In this document: piece by piece, positions 60,719-64,000 of the stretch
Layout of the letters: each line of letters begins with the position of its first letter
Numbering within the stretch: position 1 is the stretch's first letter
NCBI RefSeq assembly: GCF_001570485.1
Contig: NZ_BCTA01000011.1
Coordinates: forward strand, 62,001-126,000
From: Mycolicibacterium novocastrense
GTDB lineage: Bacteria; Actinomycetota; Actinomycetes; Mycobacteriales; Mycobacteriaceae
DNA length: 64,000 nt
Reading direction: 5' to 3'
Position numbers and translations under genes: made by a program
Notes under the pieces: model-generated
The model's database searches: none
Seen by the model: the letters and a program-made list of their open reading frames with translations, nothing else
What the model was told of the DNA's origin: nothing

Positions 60719-63700
60719 GTGACCCGAGCGGGCAGCAGAACCGACTGACCACGGTTTTCGATGCAGACGGCGAGGTCGGGCCCGATATGGCCGGAGTTCG
60801 GTGGGCCGCCACGCCGTTGGGCGCGCCGGACGGCTGGCCGCAGAGCCTGCGAACCGCGGTCAGCATCCTGCTGTCCTCGCGATTCCCGATGTGGATGGCG
60901 TGGGGGCCCGATCTGACGTTCTTCTGCAACGCCGCCTATCGGCGGGACACGTTGGGCCGCAAGTATCCCTGGGCGCTCGGCCGACCGGCGCGCGAGGTGT
61001 GGGTCGAGATCTGGCCCGATATCGGCCCGCGCATCGACCACGTGCTTTCCACCGGAGAGGCGACTTGGGATTCGGCGCTGCTGCTCTTCCTCGAGCGCTC
61101 CGGCTATCAGGAGGAGACGTACCACACCTTTTCGTACAGCCCACTGCGTGACGACGACGGGCTGGTCGTGGGCATGCTGTGCGTGGTCAGCGAGGACACC
61201 CAGCAGGTGATCAGTGAGCGCCAGATGGCGACCCTGCGTGACCTCGGATCGGACCCGAGCGTCGTGCGCACCGAAGAAGAGATCATGGCGTTCGCCGAAC
61301 GCCAGCTCGGTCAGAACCTGCGCGACCTCCCGTTCACGTTGACCTACCTGTTCGATGCCGACGGCGGTGCCCGCCTCGCCGGATCCACCGGCGGCATCGC
61401 CGAGCATCCGATCGCGTGGGCGCATGTGGGCGCCGGCCACGACGGCAGTTGGCCGCTGGAGGAACCCGCGCGCGGTGAGACGACGGTGGTCCCACTGATC
61501 GGCGACCGGTACGCGGACCTGCCGACCGGGGACTGGCGGGATCCACCGCAACACGCGCTGATCGTCCCGCTACAGCAGCAGGGCGGTTCCCCGATCGGCT
61601 TCCTGGTCGCCGCGCTCAACCGCTACCGCCCGCTCGACGACACCTATCGCGGCTTCGTGACACTCGTGGCAGGGCACGTCGCCGCGGGCATCGGCAGTGC
61701 GCGCAACTACCAGGCACAGCAGCAGCGCGCCGAGGAACTCGCCGAGCTGGACCGCGCCAAGACGGCGTTCTTCTCCAACATCAGCCACGAGTTCCGAACC
61801 CCGCTGACGTTGATCCTTGACCCGGTCGCCGAATTACGGACGCGCGGCGCCGACTTCGACGAGCTGGCCCGCGACGAACTGGACATCGTGTGGCGCAACG
61901 GATTACGGCTCGCCAAGCTGGTCAACACGCTGCTCGACTTCTCGCGGATCGAGGCCGGCCGCATGCGGGCGAACTTCGCGCCGGTCGACCTCGGCGGCGT
62001 GACCGCCGAACTCGCCAGCGTCTTCCGGTCGGCAATCGAGCGTGCCGGCCTCACCTTCACCGTGGACTGTCCTTCCCTCGGCGACACCGTCTACATCGAC
62101 CGCGACATGTGGGAGAAGGTGATCTTCAATCTCCTGTCCAACGCGCTGAAATTCACGTTCACCGGCGGTATCTCGGTCACCGTGTCCCGCGACGGCGACG
62201 AAGCCGTGGTCAGAGTCTCCGATACCGGTGCGGGGGTCGCCGCCGCCGAAATACCCCGACTGTTCGAACGATTCCACCGGATAGAGAACGTGCGGGCGCG
62301 GTCGAACGAGGGCAGCGGAATCGGTCTGGCCCTGGTCAAGGAGCTTGTCGAACTCCACAGCGGCAGCATCACCGCCGACAGTGCCGAGGGTGTCGGTACC
62401 ACCTTCACGATCCGCGTGCCGATCGGCGCCGCACACGTTCCGCCCGACGCGCTCGCCGCGACACCCGACGGGCGGACAACGGATCCGGGCGCCGAACCCT
62501 ATCTTCAAGAGGCGCTGCGGTGGCTGCCGGCCGACGGAGAGGGCCCGGCCCCCGATGTGCCGTCGGGGGTGGGCGGCCCAACATCGTCGCCTCTCGCTCC
62601 GGGCTCCACACCGCGGGTGCTCATCGCCGACGACAACGCCGACATGCGTGAGTACGTCGCCCGGATGCTGCGCAACGACGGATACCTCGTCGACGCCGTC
62701 ACCGACGGCCAGCAAGCGCTCGACGCGGTCCGTACCGAGCTGCCCGACGTGGTGATCAGCGACGTCATGATGCCGCTTCTGGACGGCCTCCAACTCGTCA
62801 GCGCATTGCGGTCGGACCCGCGCACCGCGGCCATACCGGTGCTGCTGTTGTCGGCCCGCGCCGGACAGGAAGCCGCCATCGAGGGTTTGCAGGCCGGTGC
62901 CGACGACTACCTCGTCAAGCCGTTCGCCGCAGCCGAACTGCTGGCGCGCGTGCGCGCGAACGTCAAACTCGCCAGGATCCGCAATCATCACGCCCGCTGG
63001 CGAACCGCGCTGATCGACTCGCTGCAGGAAGCGTTCTTCGTGGCCGACGAGCGCGGCACGGTGATCGAGATCAATGCGGCGTTCACCGACATCCTCGGGT
63101 ACGGCGTAGATGGGTTGCCGTACGAGTCCGTGCAGCCGTGGTGGCCGACGGCGGAGTCGGATCCCGACGCGCACCGTCAGGCCAGCGAGATGTTGGCGCA
63201 GATACTGCGTGAACCGCATGGCAGGCACACGGTTCCGGTCACACATCGCGATGGGCACCGACTGTGGGTGACTCTCACCTACAACCGGATCGAGGAGATC
63301 GACACTGGCAGGCCCGTGATGGTCGGCACCTTCCGCGACGTCACCGCTGAGCACTACACAGTGCAGCGGGAGGCCGCCCTGGCCGCGCTCAATCAGCAAC
63401 TGGCGCAGGCGGACACGCTCGACGATGCGGTGCGCACCACGGCCGAAGTCCTGCGCCAGGTGTGGCGCGCGCACCGCGTCCTGGCCGTCACGTTTCCCAT
63501 CGACGACGGCACCACGACGATCGATCCGTCAGCCCTGGTCTGTTCCGGCGAGCCGGTCCAGTGGCACGACCTGCCCGCGGCGACAAGACTGGCCATCACC
63601 TCGCTGCGCACCGCAGACTCACTCGTCGCCGACGCGTCGGACACCGGATCCGCGAGCATCGCACTGCAGCATCCTCGCGGGGTTCTGGTCGTCTACCTCG

Positions 63701-64000
63701 AACTGCCCGAGCGCCGACCGTTCACGCCCGAAGACAAGACGCTGTTGGCGGTCTTGGCCGGCCGGCTCGGCCAGGGGCTGCAGCGCGTTCACCTACTGGA
63801 CCAGCAGCGCGAAACCGCACTAGCGCTACAGCACGCGATTCTCGGTCCCACGGTCTCGAGTGGCTTTGCCGTGCGGTACCAGCCGGCCGCCCGCCCGCTG
63901 CAGGTCGGTGGTGACTGGTACGACGTCGTCGACCTCGACGACGGCCGTATCGCGTTGATCGTCGGCGATTGCGTCGGGCATGGATTGACCGCCGCCACGG
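60715..64000 (+). CDS. Sensor kinase-receiver-PAS-SpoIIE phosphatase fusion (cut by window edge)
   Basis: At least 1095 residues, open at the window end. In order: PAS-like sensor (~20-150), GAF (~175-330), HisKA/HATPase with His358 in SNISHEFRTPLT and ATP motifs NLLSNALKFT and DTGAGV, a receiver domain with Asp683 in ISDVMMPLLDG, a second PAS (~765-875), a GAF-like region, and the start of a PP2C/SpoIIE phosphatase, GGDWYDVV and IALIVGDCVGHGL. It would link phosphorelay sensing to dephosphorylation of the STAS protein encoded upstream. Confidence 0.93.
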   Translation, partial: MSDPSGQQNRLTTVFDADGEVGPDMAGVRWAATPLGAPDGWPQSLRTAVSILLSSRFPMWMAWGPDLTFFCNAAYRRDTLGRKYPWALGRPAREVWVEIWPDIGPRIDHVLSTGEATWDSALLLFLERSGYQEETYHTFSYSPLRDDDGLVVGMLCVVSEDTQQVISERQMATLRDLGSDPSVVRTEEEIMAFAERQLGQNLRDLPFTLTYLFDADGGARLAGSTGGIAEHPIAWAHVGAGHDGSWPLEEPARGETTVVPLIGDRYADLPTGDWRDPPQHALIVPLQQQGGSPIGFLVAALNRYRPLDDTYRGFVTLVAGHVAAGIGSARNYQAQQQRAEELAELDRAKTAFFSNISHEFRTPLTLILDPVAELRTRGADFDELARDELDIVWRNGLRLAKLVNTLLDFSRIEAGRMRANFAPVDLGGVTAELASVFRSAIERAGLTFTVDCPSLGDTVYIDRDMWEKVIFNLLSNALKFTFTGGISVTVSRDGDEAVVRVSDTGAGVAAAEIPRLFERFHRIENVRARSNEGSGIGLALVKELVELHSGSITADSAEGVGTTFTIRVPIGAAHVPPDALAATPDGRTTDPGAEPYLQEALRWLPADGEGPAPDVPSGVGGPTSSPLAPGSTPRVLIADDNADMREYVARMLRNDGYLVDAVTDGQQALDAVRTELPDVVISDVMMPLLDGLQLVSALRSDPRTAAIPVLLLSARAGQEAAIEGLQAGADDYLVKPFAAAELLARVRANVKLARIRNHHARWRTALIDSLQEAFFVADERGTVIEINAAFTDILGYGVDGLPYESVQPWWPTAESDPDAHRQASEMLAQILREPHGRHTVPVTHRDGHRLWVTLTYNRIEEIDTGRPVMVGTFRDVTAEHYTVQREAALAALNQQLAQADTLDDAVRTTAEVLRQVWRAHRVLAVTFPIDDGTTTIDPSALVCSGEPVQWHDLPAATRLAITSLRTADSLVADASDTGSASIALQHPRGVLVVYLELPERRPFTPEDKTLLAVLAGRLGQGLQRVHLLDQQRETALALQHAILGPTVSSGFAVRYQPAARPLQVGGDWYDVVDLDDGRIALIVGDCVGHGLTAAT

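Overview
This is a GC-rich chromosome segment from a mycobacterium, most likely a fast-growing environmental Mycolicibacterium-type species. The evidence is a complete mceA-F operon, a PonA2-type penicillin-binding protein, a mycofactocin-type short-chain dehydrogenase, an MmpL transporter, a near-consensus IdeR iron box, many CoA-dependent catabolic genes, and several promoters that look leaderless. No rRNA, tRNA, IS element, prophage or CRISPR array was found.

Region 1 (1-19,931) is a dense catabolic cluster. It holds two cytochromes P450, three CaiB/BaiF CoA-transferases plus a double-length CoA-transferase fusion, a glyoxalase-fold protein, two lipid-transfer-type thiolase/OB-fold pairs, a likely heteromeric acyl-CoA dehydrogenase pair, an amidohydrolase, an SRPBCC protein, a crotonase-fold protein, dehydrogenases, a Rieske oxygenase and an NTF2-like protein. 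No acyl-CoA synthetase is present, so CoA activation by transfer is the natural reading. The gene set resembles degradation of a cyclic isoprenoid or steroid-like acid by oxygenation, CoA activation, beta-oxidation and retro-aldol cleavage; the substrate is unknown. A shared motif near TTCTATTGTTCA sits at several of its promoters.

Region 2 (19,948-29,485) is a minus-strand mceA-F operon preceded by a P450. It has no yrbE permease pair and no mas genes inside the window. A divergent TetR gene sits upstream. mceA-F overlap at every junction, and a 16-codon open frame bridges the P450 and mceA.

Region 3 (29,750-43,881) is mixed housekeeping and accessory content: dehydrogenases, an alpha/beta hydrolase, a DUF2505 protein, a PonA2-type bifunctional PBP, a Tat-exported DUF1906 protein, a lipoprotein serine hydrolase, a TerC-family protein and small membrane proteins.

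Region 4 (43,943-54,181) is a second catabolic locus. A TetR/hydrolase operon faces an epimerase-FadE fusion-thiolase-OB-fold operon across a perfect palindrome. A Rieske/TetR operon faces an N-acyl-D-amino-acid deacylase-like gene across a second perfect palindrome.

Region 5 (54,205-64,000) has a strong hairpin terminator, an exported low-complexity protein gene broken by two opposite frameshifts and preceded by an IdeR box, an MmpL transporter, and a signalling set: PAS-ANTAR protein, STAS anti-sigma antagonist, and a giant sensor kinase/receiver/SpoIIE phosphatase that runs off the window end.
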